A stretch of DNA of 64,000 bases from Anolis sagrei (taxonomy: Eukaryota > Chordata > Lepidosauria > Squamata > Anolidae). Location: NCBI RefSeq assembly GCF_037176765.1, contig NC_090030.1, positions 22,533,378 through 22,597,377 on the forward strand, written 5' to 3'. The notes under the pieces were generated by a model, which was given only the letters and a program-made list of their open reading frames with translations, was not told the origin of the DNA and searched no databases. Numbering within the stretch: position 1 is the first letter of the stretch; every line of letters starts with the position of its first letter. Below are positions 45,137 to 56,132 of the stretch, in pieces. The position numbers were made by a program, and so were the translations under genes.

Positions 45137-45779
45137 TAGGGCTGGGTGGTTTCGTTCGTTAATTTCGTAATTCGTTATTAATTCGTATTTAAATTAGCTT
45201 ACGATCCGATATTGAGCCATTCTGTGAGGAGTAATTAAGAATTGAGACAATTTTTCCAATTTTCGTAATTATTTCGTAATTATTTCGTAATATAATATAA
45301 TAATAATATATAATATATAATACAAGATATATATAATATATAATATAATAATATTATAATAATATAATATAATATATAATAATATAATATAATAATATAT
45401 AATATAATATATATACTATATATATTATATATAATATAATATAATAATATATAATATTATAATATTATAATATAATATAATATATATAATATATAATAAT
45501 ATAATATAATATAGTAGTTGTTTGTTTTATCACACCAACAGTCAACAACAGAGGGAGAGGGAAGCTTCAGAAGTTCCCCCTGTCCCATTTGGAGGTTTTT
45601 TTAGCATATTGCGCAATCGCGTCCGCCATTAACAAATCAATTCGAAATTTACAAAATTTCGTAAATTTCGAACTTTTTTAAAGAAAAAATTCAGAATTCT
45701 TTAAAAAAACGAAACGCAATGGACCCCCTAAAAACGAAACGAGTTTAGAAACAAATTTTTCCGTGGTTACCCAGCCCTA
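45137..45779. mobile_element. hAT-like non-autonomous element with TAGGGCTGGG ends and 8-bp target duplication
   Basis: Terminal inverted repeats TAGGGCTGGG, flanks ATCCTGGG at 45129-45136 and 45780-45787. Subterminal zones are rich in TTCGTAAT motifs on both strands, and the centre is an AT-dinucleotide expansion (45290-45515). Related to 62316-63250. Confidence 0.85.
45290..45515. repeat. AT-rich (TATAA)n expansion
   Basis: Runs of ATAATATAATA with little else, inside the hAT-like element. Confidence 0.9.
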
Positions 45780-45789
45780 ATCCTGGGTG

Positions 45790-47000
45790 CCGGGATCTGC
45801 TGTTGGGCTCCTCCAAACCTCAGGACGTTCATAAATGTCCTCGCCGCGCCCATGTAATATCATTTGACCTGGGAGGGGGGAGTTCAGGCTCGACAACACA
45901 ATGACCATATAATGAAGTTTCGAGGTGCATTTCATGGCATTGTAGACCCAACCAAAGAAAGAAAGAAAGAGGTGGTGGGGAGAAACACTCAAAACCGGTG
46001 CCAAAAGGGAGCTGGAAGATGCAATCTGTTTCTCTTTCCAATCAACTCTACTTGGTAAAGATCTTCCATTTCTGAGCTTTCCTCTCCCATTGGCTATGAA
46101 GGAAAGGGAATGTCACAACTCCCTTAGCTCTGCCTCCGAAAAGCTGCAAACTTGGCCAGCAACAGATACATGAGCATGGCTTATGCTTGCTCAGAGGGGC
46201 GAGGGCATTTTTGCCTGCCACAAAATTGAAATCCCCTCCCTTTCTGTGTCTCCCTTTGCAGTCGGAGTTGCATTCCCAACTTTGCCAAAATAGACACTTG
46301 GTTCTCCTCGAAGGAAGCAGCCTAGAGAGCCTGTGCATCAGAGATCAATGTTGGACTCAATGTGGACTGAAACTCACTAGCTTTAGAACCTATGCAAGGT
46401 AAACAACCACTTTTCTTCTTTGAATGTTGGAGTATTTATTTTCAGTGAAAACTGTGGTTTATTCCAAGGGGAGCATGGTTCGATGTGAAACTGTCGCTCG
46501 CAGCAGCGTAAGGCAACATCTGGATCGTATCAGAGATTTAATGAGTGGTTTACTTCATTTGCAATTAGTTTTTATTTTTAAAACATAGATATCTTCACAT
46601 CGAATCACTAAAAGAAAAGGGTGGTGCTAATCTGAAGATTTCTCTATAATGGAGAAGGCTCAAAGTTGAAGTTAAACCCATTTTTGCCCTTGATAAATTC
46701 CCTAAATTCTACCTCTACTTGATCTTGGATACACAAGAGGTGCAATTTAACTTTTTCTTATTCATTTACTAGTAAATTTGAGCTCTTATTCAGAGAGCAC
46801 TGTGGACTCAAACAACAATAGATCTGGACCAACCTTGGCACAAATACTCAATAGTTCACCTACAATCAAAGAGCATTTTAACCCAATATACAACCAAATA
46901 AGGCTCATCGGTTTATGATTGGATGTTATATTGCTTTGATAGAGATAAGGTTTTGGAAGAATCGTAATCGTAATATTAATCCAGAGTCACAAACAATATT
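45790..47000. other. Mostly unique sequence upstream of AGTR2, with a candidate 5' noncoding exon
   Basis: 46262-46398 is bounded by acceptor TCTCCCTTTGCAG and donor GTAAAC and could be an AGTR2 5' UTR exon (the gene is known to have noncoding 5' exons). This is inference only. 46790-46900 has a worn cargo-module piece. Confidence 0.25.
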
Positions 47001-47003
47001 TCA

Positions 47004-47206
47004 GAGGGAGCTCATCCGGGGAGAGGCGGATGAGCTCCCTCTATCAGCTCCAGCTCCTCATGTGGGGACATGAGAGAAGCCTTCCACAAGGATGATAAAA
47101 ACATCAAATCATCTGGATGTCCCCTGGGCAACGTCCTTGCAGATGGCCAATTCTCTCACAACAGGAGCGACTTGCAGTTTCTCAGGTCGCTCCTCACATG
47201 ACAAAA
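47004..47206 (+). mobile_element. tRNA-derived SINE, head-truncated
   Basis: Begins in the CCGGGGAGAGGCGGATGAGC block and ends AGGTCGCTCCTCACATGACA. An (ATT)n run follows at 47258-47308. Confidence 0.8.
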
Positions 47207-47263
47207 AATAAGTAGGTACCTCATTACTTCTATAAGGGAAATTATAGTATATTACTTATAGTA

Positions 47264-47310
<47 letters not shown>

Positions 47311-47474
47311 GGGAAGTTTGGTTATAAAGTGCTTCAACAAAGCACTATAATGTTTTTTGACAAAAAACATTGCAACCTTTAGGTGAGCACTATTAAATGT
47401 TTGGTTGTTAGATTGTATCATCATAATCATCATCTTGCTTTTTTCTCTTAAAACATAAATCGGAGGCTCTAAGC

Positions 47475-48065
47475 CAGTGGTTCCCAACCTTCCAAATGCT
47501 GTGACCCCTTAATACAGTTTCTCAAATTGTGGTGACCCCTAACCATAACATTATTTTCGTTGCTACTTCATAACTGTAATTTTGCTAATGTTATGAATCG
47601 TAATGTAAATATCTGATATGCAGGATGTACTTTCATTCACTGGATCAAATTTGGCAAAAATACCCAATAAGCCCAAATTTGAATACAGCTGGGGTTGGGG
47701 GAGGGATTGACTTTGTTATTTGGGAGTTGTAGTTGCTGGGATCTATAGTTCACTTACAATCAAAGAGCATTCTGAACTCCACCAATGATGGAATTGAACC
47801 AAACTTGGCACACAGAACTCCCGTGACCAACAGAAAATACTGGGTTTGGTGGGCATTGACCTTGAGTTTTAGAGTTGTAATTTACCTACATTCCGAGAGG
47901 ACCGTGGACTCAAACAATGATGGATCTGGACCAAATTTGGCAAGAATCCTCAATATGCTCAAATGTGGTGGAGTTTGGGGAAAACAGACCTAGTCATTTG
48001 GGAGTTGACATCCCCCTCGTGAACCCCTCCCCCAGGGGTCCCAACCCCCAGGTTAAGAAATGCTA
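47475..48065 (+). mobile_element. SPIN-like hAT copy
   Basis: Starts CAGTGGTTCCCAACCTTCCA, keeps the block ATTTTCGTTGCTACTTCATA then ACTGTAATTTTGC, the cargo module, and ends near GGTTAAGAAATGC. No clear target duplication. Confidence 0.75.
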
Positions 48066-48231
48066 ACTTATAGAATTAGAACCCTATTATTAATATTAAT
48101 ACTATATGGGAAGTTTGGTTTTAAAGTAATTCAACAAATACAACGGTTTTTTTTGGGGGGGGGGGGGGTTTGACAAAAGCATTGCAACCTTTAGGTGAGC
48201 ACTACTTGCTATTTAATGTTTGGTTGTTAGA

Positions 48232-48235
<4 letters not shown>

Positions 48236-48277
<42 letters not shown>

Positions 48278-48280
48278 TTT
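48236..48280. repeat. (AAT)n microsatellite
   Basis: Pure AAT run left of a SINE. A second run (48548-48610, with CAT repeats) lies to its right. Confidence 0.9.
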
Positions 48281-48283
48281 TTG

Positions 48284-48544
48284 TTGTGTCAGCAGTGACT
48301 TGAGAAACTGCAAGTCACTTCTGGTGTGAGAGAATTGGCCGTCTGCAAGGACATTGCTCAGGGGACGCCTGGATGTTTTGATGTTTTACCACCCTTGTGG
48401 GAGGCTTCTCTCATGTCCCCACATGGAGAGCTGGAGCTAATAGAGGGAGCTCATCTGCACTCTCCCCGGATTCAAACCTGCAATCTGCCAGTTTTCAGTC
48501 CTGCCGGCACAGGGGTTAAACCCACTGCACCACCGGGGGCTCCT
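48284..48544 (-). mobile_element. tRNA-derived SINE
   Basis: On - it carries head GGAGCCCCCGGTGGTGCAGT and tail AAGTCACTGCTGACACAAC. Full length, between two AAT runs. Confidence 0.85.
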
Positions 48545-48546
48545 AC

Positions 48547-48586
<40 letters not shown>

Positions 48587-48607
48587 TCATCATCATCATC
48601 ATCATCA

Positions 48608-48858
48608 TAGAATCATAGAATCAAAGAGTTGGAAGAGACCTCATGGGCCATCCAGTCCAACCCCATTCTGCCAAGAAGCAGGAATATTGCATTCAAATCA
48701 CCCCTGACAGATGGCCATCCAGCCTCTGTTTAAAAGCTTCCAAAGAAGGAGCCTCCGCCACACTCTGGGGCAGAGAGTTCCACTGCTGAACGGCTCTCAC
48801 AGTCAGAAAGTTCTTCTTCATGTTCAGATGGAATCTCCTCTCTTGTAGTTTGAAGCCA
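48608..48858 (-). mobile_element. CR1 LINE 3' end
   Basis: On - it encodes FKLQERRFHLNMKKNFLTVR and AVQQWNSLPQSVAEAPSLEA, ending ATTCTATGATTCTATGAT. Confidence 0.9.
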
Positions 48859-49085
48859 TCTTGCTTTTCTCTCATAAATGAAACCCAAATCACATACTCT
48901 GAGCTCATGTGATAAGCAATCACATTCCTTATGATTATGTGAGCTTTGATAAGTTACTTTTTGGGGCTACAACCTCCACAGTCCCCAAGTGCTTGTGATG
49001 GTTAGAAGTATGATAGTAAAAAAAAGTAACTTTTTCCAAGCTTTGACTATGGCAGAGCACAAACATGCAAATCACTGTTTACTTA

Positions 49086-49098
49086 TTTTCTCTTTCAG
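49086..49098 (+). other. AGTR2: 3' splice acceptor before the AGTR2 coding exon
   Basis: TTTTCTCTTTCAG ends at 49098, 93 bp before the chosen ATG. AGTR2 in mammals has its whole coding region in one exon preceded by noncoding exons, and this fits. Confidence 0.6.
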
Positions 49099-49191
49099 GA
49101 CAACAAAGCCTTCGCATTTGGATTGTGCAAAGCAAAACTATGCTATGCCTTTGAGTTCACCGCAACTCACATTTCTTCATTGGACACCATT

Positions 49192-50331
49192 ATGGATTCC
49201 AGCAATGACTCCATGATCCTCACCAGGGAAGAGACGCCACATGACCTCTTCTCATCCCCAACCAATGCCTCCAACTTGTCCTCTCCTTGTCCGGTCCTCC
49301 GCTCCAACTACCAGTTTGTGGTCATTCCAACGCTTTACTGCTTCATCTTCATCCTAGGACTGGTGGGCAACAGCATCGTCGTTGCAGTGTTGTGTTGGCA
49401 ACGGAGACCAAAAACGGTAGCCAATGTCTACATCGTCAACTTGGCGGTGGCCGATCTCCTTGCCTTGGTTACTGTCCCCTTCTGGGCCGCTTACTACGCC
49501 TACGGGTACAACTGGCGCTTCGGCTCAGCAATGTGCAAGATCTCTGGCTCGCTCCTCTCTCTTACAATGTTTGCCAGCATCTTCTTCATCACTTGCATGA
49601 GTGGCAACCGCTACAAGGCCATCATCCACCCTTTCCGGTCCCAACAAGGAACTCCCAAGAAGGCATCGGTTGTGGCCTTCATAGTGTGGGGATTAGCCGC
49701 TTTGGCTTCCTTGCCCACTTTCTACTTCAGGAACACCAAGTACATCCCAGAGTGGGACGTGACCGCTTGCATCATGGCTTATCCATTGGAGAAGTATTCC
49801 GAATGGTCAGCCGGGACAGCGTTGGTGAAGAACACATTAGGGTTCATCATCCCGCTCTCTGTCATCATCGTGTGCTATGTTTCCATCCGGATCCATTTGA
49901 CAAAGGCCCGGGGGTTCAGGAAGAGCAAGCAGATGAGAGACCACGTCTTGAAGCTAGTAGCTGCGGTGGTGGTGGCCTTCTTGATCTGCTGGCTCCCCTT
50001 CCACATCTTGACCTTTCTGGATGCCTTGTTTTGGATGGAGGTGATCAGCGACTGCCGGGTCACCTCCGCCATCGACGCTGCCTTGCCTTTCGGCCTCTTG
50101 ATGGGCTTCACCAACAGTTGCATCAACCCTTTGTTGTACTACTTCATCGGAAGGCAGTTCCAGGACAGGATCCAACATCTGCTGAAGCTGAGCCTCTACC
50201 AGTTTAATAGCAATCGGGATATCTTTCGTGCCGGCAAAATCGACTCGGTCAAAACAGTTGAGTCTTTGGTGGATGGTGAACATGGAGGAGGTGCCGAAAG
50301 GCCACAAACTGACCCATTATGCGCTTCCTAA
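49192..50331 (+). CDS. AGTR2: Angiotensin II receptor type 2, complete coding exon
   Basis: A 379-residue rhodopsin-class GPCR at the plasma membrane that binds angiotensin II. The ATG at 49192 gives an N-terminus with three glycosylation sites (N5, N25, N28); an in-frame ATG at 49123 would add 23 residues that look unlike AGTR2. Seven membrane segments, D2.50 in NLAVADLLA (D88), CWLPFH in TM6 and NPLLY in TM7. Cys pairs C33/C288 and C115/C193, K213 (human K215) and R180 (human R182) are kept. Family strings: MFASIFFITCMS, SLPTFYFR, WSAGTALVKN, TFLDALFW. The TM3 DRY motif reads NRY (N139, codon AAC), preceded by Gly where human has Val. The C-tail is acidic and unlike human. Human AGTR2 has 363 residues. 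Orthology is supported by PLS3 upstream. Confidence 0.95.
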   Translation: MDSSNDSMILTREETPHDLFSSPTNASNLSSPCPVLRSNYQFVVIPTLYCFIFILGLVGNSIVVAVLCWQRRPKTVANVYIVNLAVADLLALVTVPFWAAYYAYGYNWRFGSAMCKISGSLLSLTMFASIFFITCMSGNRYKAIIHPFRSQQGTPKKASVVAFIVWGLAALASLPTFYFRNTKYIPEWDVTACIMAYPLEKYSEWSAGTALVKNTLGFIIPLSVIIVCYVSIRIHLTKARGFRKSKQMRDHVLKLVAAVVVAFLICWLPFHILTFLDALFWMEVISDCRVTSAIDAALPFGLLMGFTNSCINPLLYYFIGRQFQDRIQHLLKLSLYQFNSNRDIFRAGKIDSVKTVESLVDGEHGGGAERPQTDPLCAS

Positions 50332-51500
50332 ACAATATATGGAAATATTTCAGATGTTCTGACACTTCTATGGATGTTCTGGTCCCTCTTTTATGAGTGA
50401 ATGTACACTGTAGAATGAATGTAGGTTAATACCACTTTAACTGCCATGGTTTAATGCTATGGAAGCCTCAGAGTTGTAGTGACTCAACACTATGGAAACA
50501 TGGGAGTTGCAGATTTACAAAGTATCTGGCCTTCTCTGACTGACAGACAGCACTAAATCACGGGTTTTAGTGAGGGGCAAAAAATCCCAGGACTTCAGGA
50601 GAGGTCATAGAATCAAAGAGTTGGAAGAGACCTCATGGGCCATCCAGTCCAACCCCATTCTGCCAAGAAGCAGGAATATTGCATTCAAATCACCCCCGAC
50701 AGATGGCCATCCAGTCCCTGTTTAAAAGCTTCCAAAGAAGGAGTCTACACCACACTCCGGGGCAGAGAGTTCCACTGCTGAACGGCTCTCACAGTCAGGA
50801 AGTTCTTCAAGTTCAGATGGAATCTCCTCTCTTTTAGTGTGAAGCCATTGTTCCGCGTCCTAGTCTCCAAGGAAGCAGAAAACAAACTTGCTCCCTCCTC
50901 CCTGTGGCTTCCTCTCACATATTTATACATGGCTATCATATCCCCTCTCAGCCTTCTCTTCTTCAGGCTAAACATGCCCAGCTCCTTAAGCCGCTCCTCA
51001 TAGGGCTTGTTCTCCAGACCTTTTATCATTTTAGTCATTTTAGTACCATAACATGGAGCCAGTGTTGTCAAACTGCATTCATTCTACAGTGTAGATGCGC
51101 CTTATGTGCCTCTTCTGTTTCCCCACATATTGCCAAAGTACAAACTGTTCAGCGAAAACCCTGCTTTTCATTTCTGAGGGGAATACTCTTTCGTTGGAAA
51201 GAGCCCTCGTATATTTTCATTGCAGCATCTTAAAATAAATAACTGGGGATGCAATAATCCCTCTTCAGTAAACATTGCAAGGACATCACGAGCCCAGCTG
51301 CTTTCTGTTTTTATGGCCATTGAGGGGAAAAGTCCGGGATACAAGACATACCAGGAGGCTCGCCAGCCCACGGATGCCCTTTCTATTTTTGATGTGCTGA
51401 AAATCTCTTTCTGGGGCAAAAGCGCGATGGGAGAATTCCTGACAACTCAAGCCAGGAAAAGTAATAAAAAATAAAGCAATTTCAGAGACACTTTGGACTA
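50332..51500 (+). other. AGTR2: AGTR2 3' UTR (probable), with a CR1 inside
   Basis: AATAAA hexamers near 51233 and 51463. The CR1 at 50607-51042 would lie within the UTR. Exact end unknown. Confidence 0.35.
50607..51042 (-). mobile_element. CR1 LINE 3' part
   Basis: On - it encodes [40 protein letters not shown] and AVQQWNSLPRSVV. Confidence 0.9.
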
Positions 51501-51634
51501 CTACCTTGGATTTTATGGGGCTTCATACAATGTTGTCATCCACTTGCGAAAACCTCCTTTGTGTGATCGGAGTTTGTTTTCGATTTTTTGGCTGCTTCTG
51601 CTATTTCTTTCCCCAAAAGTTTGGGACGATGGGA

Positions 51635-51740
51635 GGAAGGCTTTCATGGCCGGAATCACTGGGTTGTTGTGAGTTTTCCGGGTTGTATGGCCACACTCCA
51701 GAAGCATTCTCTCCTGACGTTTTGCCTGCATCTCTTGCAG
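51635..51740 (-). mobile_element. Penelope-like terminal fragment
   Basis: GGCTTTCATGGCCGGAATCA, CTCTCCTGACGTTTTGCCTG. An older variant of the terminal repeat, ending where the L2 begins. Confidence 0.7.
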
Positions 51741-52666
51741 CATGATTTTACATAGGATTTGTGCTACATTACCTGTCACCAAAGAGGCTGTCCAGACCTT
51801 GAATCGATGTTTAGCTGCTGTGTCGGACTGGATGAGAGCTAACAAATTGAACTTGAATCCAGACAAGACAGAGGTCTTACTGGTCAGTCGTAAGGCCGAA
51901 CAGGGCAAAGGGTTACAGCCTGTGCTGGACGGGGTTACACTCCCCCTGAAGACTCAGGTTCACAGTTTGGGAGTGATCCTGGACTCATCGCTGAGCCTGG
52001 AACCCCAGGTTTCAGCGGTGGCTGGGAGAGCTTTTGCACAATTAAAACTTGGGAAGTCTGATCTGGCCACAGTGGTCCACACTCTTGTTACATCCCGAAT
52101 AGACTACTGCAACGCACTCTACGTGGGGTTGCCCTTGAAGACGGTTCGGAAACTTCAACTGGTCCAGCGAGCGGCAGCCAGGCTGCTCATCGGAGCATAC
52201 TACCCCCCTGCTGTGTCAGCTCCACTGGCTGCCGGTTCAGTTCCGAGCCCAATTCAAGGTGCTGGTTTTGACCTACAAAACCTTGTACGGTTCCGGTCCA
52301 GTGTATCTGTCCAAACATATCTCCCTCTACGTCCCATCCCAGAATTTGAGATCATCCTGGGGGGCCCTGCTCTCGACCCCACCGCTATCCCAAGTGAGGC
52401 TGGTGGGGACGAGGAGCAGGGCCTTCTCAGTGGTGGCCCCTCACCTGTGGAACTCGCTCCCGGGGGAAATTAGGGCATCAACATCCCTCCTCTCCTTCAG
52501 GAGGAAGGTAAAGACGTGGTTGTGGGACCAGGCCTTCAGGCAATCTGCTAACTAGATAAGGACAACCAGACGAATAGGACTGACAGGACTGACAATTGTG
52601 GAATTGGAATTTGAACTATGAGATAGCGAACGCTGACCGGCAATAAGGAGTAATTGGTTTGTATTG
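51741..52666 (+). mobile_element. L2-like LINE, left part, 243-residue open frame
   Basis: Encodes LNRCLAAVSDWMRANKLNLN, PDKTEVLLVSRKAEQGKG, RIDYCNALYVGLPLKTVRKL and the GEALLSTPP-like end in a second frame. The element is split by the Penelope-like insertion at 52667-53792. Confidence 0.88.
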
Positions 52667-53792
52667 CTAGGTTCTTGTGGGTTTTTTTGGGCTATAGAGC
52701 CATGTTCTAGAGGCATTTCTCCTGACGTTTCGCCTGCATCTATGGCAAGCATCCTCAGAGGTGTGAGGTCTGTTGGAATTAGGACAATGGGTTTATATAT
52801 CTGTGGAATGACCAGGGTGAGACAAAGGACTTTTGTCTGCTGGGGCTAGGTGTAAATGTTTCAGCTGATCACCTTGATTAGCATTCAATGGCTGGGGTGG
52901 GGCAAGGAGCTCTTCCCTGCTGCAGTTAGGTGTGAATGTTTAGCTGATCACCTTCATTAGCATTTGAAGGCCACCCAGAGGAAAAGTGTTCCTGCCATAC
53001 ATCAAGGGAACCACTGACTACATAGGGAAGCTGATGAGGAAACACAACATACAAACAATCTACAAACCCACCAAGAAAATCCAACAAATGCTACGTTCAG
53101 CAAAGGACAAGAGGGATCCTCTCGCTTCTGCAGGAGTCTACCGTGTACCATGCAGCTGTGGACAAGTCTACATAGGGACCACCAAACGCAGCGCCCAGAC
53201 ACGCATCAAGGAACATGAAAGGCACTGCAGACTACTTCAACCAGAGAAGTCAGCCATAGCAGAGCACACGATGAACCAGCCTGGACACAGCATATTATTT
53301 GAGAACACAGAAATGCTGGACCACACCAACAACCACCATGTCAGACTACACAGAGAAGCCATTGAAATCCACAAGCATGTGGACAATTTCAACAGAAAGG
53401 AAGAAACCATGAAAATGAACAAAATCTGGCTACCAGTATTAAAAAAACTCTAAAATTATAACAGCTAAACAACAGAGAGGAAAAAACCAGGCACAGATTA
53501 ACACCTCCCAGCAACAGATTTCCAAGGCTCAGGCAGGCCTTCAAATGCTAATGAAGGTGATCAGCTAAACATTCACACCTAACTGCAGCAGGGAAGAGCT
53601 CCTTGCCCCACCCCAGCCATTCCACAGATATATAAACCCATTGTCCTAATTCCAACAGACCTCACACCTCTGAGGATGCTTGCCATAGATGCAGGCGAAA
53701 CGTCAGGAGAAATGCCTCTAGAACATGGCTCTATAGCCCGAAAAAACCCACAAGAACCTAGTGATTCCAGCCATGAAAGCCTTCGACAATAC
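52667..53792 (+). mobile_element. Penelope-like element with GIY-YIG endonuclease ORF and inverted termini
   Basis: Inserted into an L2, with ATTGGTTTGTATTG on both sides (52653-52666, 53793-53806). Inverted terminal regions (52667-52980 and 53480-53792) flank an open frame at 52986-53453 (155 residues). It reads GVYRVPCSCGQVYIGTTKRS, QTRIKEHERHC and EHTMNQPGHSI, the GIY-YIG nuclease of Penelope-like retroelements. The reverse-transcriptase part is absent, so this is a 5'-truncated copy. Family by recall; looks fairly young. Confidence 0.88.
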
Positions 53793-54030
53793 ATTGGTTT
53801 GTATTGGTTTGTATGGATTTTTATTGGTCTTATTGGTTTTATCGGTTTATAGATGTAATGTAGAATTGTGGTTTGATTGCTAATTTATGCTATTTTGTTT
53901 TATTACTGTTGTGTGGTATGGGCATCGAATTGTGCCTTGTTTTTGTAAGCCGCCCTGAGTCCCCTTCGGGGTTAGAAGGGCGGGGTAGAAGTAAACAAAA
54001 TAAATAATTAAATAAATTAGAACAGTAAAG
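53793..54030 (+). mobile_element. L2-like LINE, right part (3' UTR)
   Basis: Continues the element of 51741-52666 and ends TGTAAGCCGCCCTGAGTCCC, GGGGTAGAAG and an (AAAT)n-like tail. Confidence 0.8.
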
Positions 54031-54097
54031 ACAAATATCACTTAAGTAAAATAAACATTAAATATTAAATAACCAGAAAAATAAAATAAACTAATCT

Positions 54098-54192
54098 CAC
54101 AACCTCTGAGAATGTCTGCAAGAGATGCAGGTGAAAAATCAGGAAAGAATACTTCTGGAGCATGGCCATACAGCCCGGAATACCCACAACAA
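54098..54192 (+). mobile_element. Penelope-like terminal fragment, worn
   Basis: CCTCTGAGAATGTCTGCAAG, GCAGGTGAAAAATCAGGAAA, GGAGCATGGCCATACAGCCC: an old copy of the terminal repeat. Confidence 0.6.
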
Positions 54193-54384
54193 CCCAAAAA
54201 TGAGGATCTTGTCTTGCTAAATAAGTGGCATTGAAGTCGATAGGAACTTTAGAAGAGTTTGCCCCAGGAGGAGAGACCCTGCGGCCCCACCAAAGAGGGA
54301 TCACTACATTGGTGAGCAAAGAGAAGCCTAATTTTAAGCAATTTATTTCCCCTAAGTTCCCAATAAGAATCTCACCAAAGTAGA

Positions 54385-54910
54385 AGGAAGCGCCACCGAG
54401 ATGTTAATTAGCGATTCAGCTGAAAAGAATGCAAAGCAGCAATCATTTGCCAAGCTAAGCATACATGTACAGAAATAAATGCCATTTTTATAGAAAATAC
54501 AGAGTTGTGTGGTTCAAATCGCCCGCTCCCCACCCCTCGCCTGACTCGAAGGTGATTGGCTGGCGTGCAAAGAGCTGGGAGGAGGCTTGGCGAACACTCA
54601 AACACTCTCTGCTTCTTTGGGGGAAAGGGTGCATTCGCAGAGCTCAGGCGGTGTTGTATTTCGGTGTCAATGGTGGAGAGGTGGCTGCCCAAGTAGCGGA
54701 AATGGTCAACATTTTCTAATGTTACACCACTAAGGTATATTTCTCGCATTGCCTGGTGACTGCTGGAAGAGCACTTTGGTTTTCTCGATGTTTAATGACA
54801 GGCCAAGCTGCTCATATGCTTCTGCAAAGGTGCTTAGAGTGGCTTGTAGGTCTTCTTCTGAATGAGCACAGACAACATTGTCATCAGCATACTGGAGTTC
54901 TATAACAGAT
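54385..54910 (-). mobile_element. Non-LTR retrotransposon RT fragment (RTE-like, clade uncertain)
   Basis: The - strand encodes ELQYADDNVVCAHSEEDLQA, TLSTFAEAYEQLGLSLNIEK and NVDHFRYLGSHLSTIDTEIQ. YADD is the catalytic box. Same family as 18237-19255. Confidence 0.75.
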
Positions 54911-55140
54911 GTTGCCATAACACACATATATTAAAAGTAATCCTGCCTGTTCAAGGCAATTTAAAAAGGCCGGGCCAAGATTTGTGCAAGCCCAAAAATT
55001 CTAGGGGGTCCGGGAATTAAGTGCAATGCTATGGCAAGCAACAATAATATTAGATACGGGTCTGTGGCTGTTCATTCTGAAGCCAATTAGAAGAAAGAAT
55101 CTGGGTAATTGGTAGGAAGAATAAGGCCGTATTCGATAAT
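54911..55140. other. Unassigned sequence
   Basis: No recognised gene or repeat. Confidence 0.25.
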
Positions 55141-55144
55141 ATGT

Positions 55145-55400
55145 AGGGCTGAGTTAGAACTGGTCATTTTCAAAGGCTTGTTGAAACCACCAGGTCTTCA
55201 AGCTCCTACAAAAGGAGGGGAGGGATGGGACCTGTCTTATATCCCTTGGAAGGGTGTTCCAGAGACGAGGGGGCACCACTGAGAAGGCCCTCTCTCTCAT
55301 CTCCACCAACCATGCTTGTGACGGATGTGGGGCCGAGAGGAGGGCCTCCCCGGAAGATCTTAGAACTCGTGCCGGTTCATAGAAGGAGATAATGTGTTGC
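55145..55400 (-). mobile_element. L2-like LINE fragment
   Basis: The - strand encodes SFYEPARVLRSSGEALLSAP and ERAFSVVPPRLWNTLPRDIR. Confidence 0.8.
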
Positions 55401-56130
55401 GTTTCATTTTTGTTCTGTCTTAAAGAACACTCACTTGAGCAATGAGCACCTTTGAAAGGAAAAGGACATACCGACCTCTTCTTAGCTGCAAGGACGATGT
55501 TTACAATTTTGTACATCTATATCAATTTGTTGTGTAAATCCCTGCAAGTTAGTTCCACTGTTCGTGCCTCCAAAAGGATGTGTAAATGAAGCTGGTTTGC
55601 ATTGATGGAAAGGCTTTGCACGTTCTGCAAAGAAGTCCCCTCTTGTTGATCTATTCTATAGTGAGTAAACACGGTTTAAGGACAAGGCGTTCCTTCTCCT
55701 TGGTCCCACAGCAGCAAGATGCCTCTTTGATTTATGGCATGGAGCAGCATGGCCTCTTGCCACACATCTGGAGCCAGCTGGACCTCTTTGCTGCTTGGCT
55801 TTGGCTGTATCCCTCCTCCTTTTCTCTCCTTGGTCTGGAATGAAGGATGACCAGGTTTCCAAATCCAAAGTTCACTAAACGGAATGCAAAAAAAATTGTG
55901 CAAAGTTGAGAGATCCCCAGATTTCTTTGTCAGCTCTTTCTCCCTCAAAAAGGTCCACAAAAACATCACAAATTGGAAGGGAAGAAAAAGCAATCTGCAA
56001 TGTGGGATTAATGCACCACTCATGAGGGTTGTAGTTTCATAAGGTCCAAACTGTAACTCCCAGGATCCGTAGGTGGGTCAAAGCGTGCATCAAACTGTGT
56101 TTGTTGTACAGTGTAGCTGCACCCTCGGTT
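55401..56130. other. Unassigned sequence
   Basis: No gene recognised. Contains an old TGTAACTCCCAGGATCC-type amniote repeat trace near 56050. Confidence 0.25.
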
Positions 56131-56132
56131 TC

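Noticed and set aside
49287-50207. 306-residue open frame in another frame of AGTR2
   Set aside because: Overlaps a clearly conserved GPCR frame. Its sequence is what GC-rich codon use produces in the shifted frame, with no recognisable domain.
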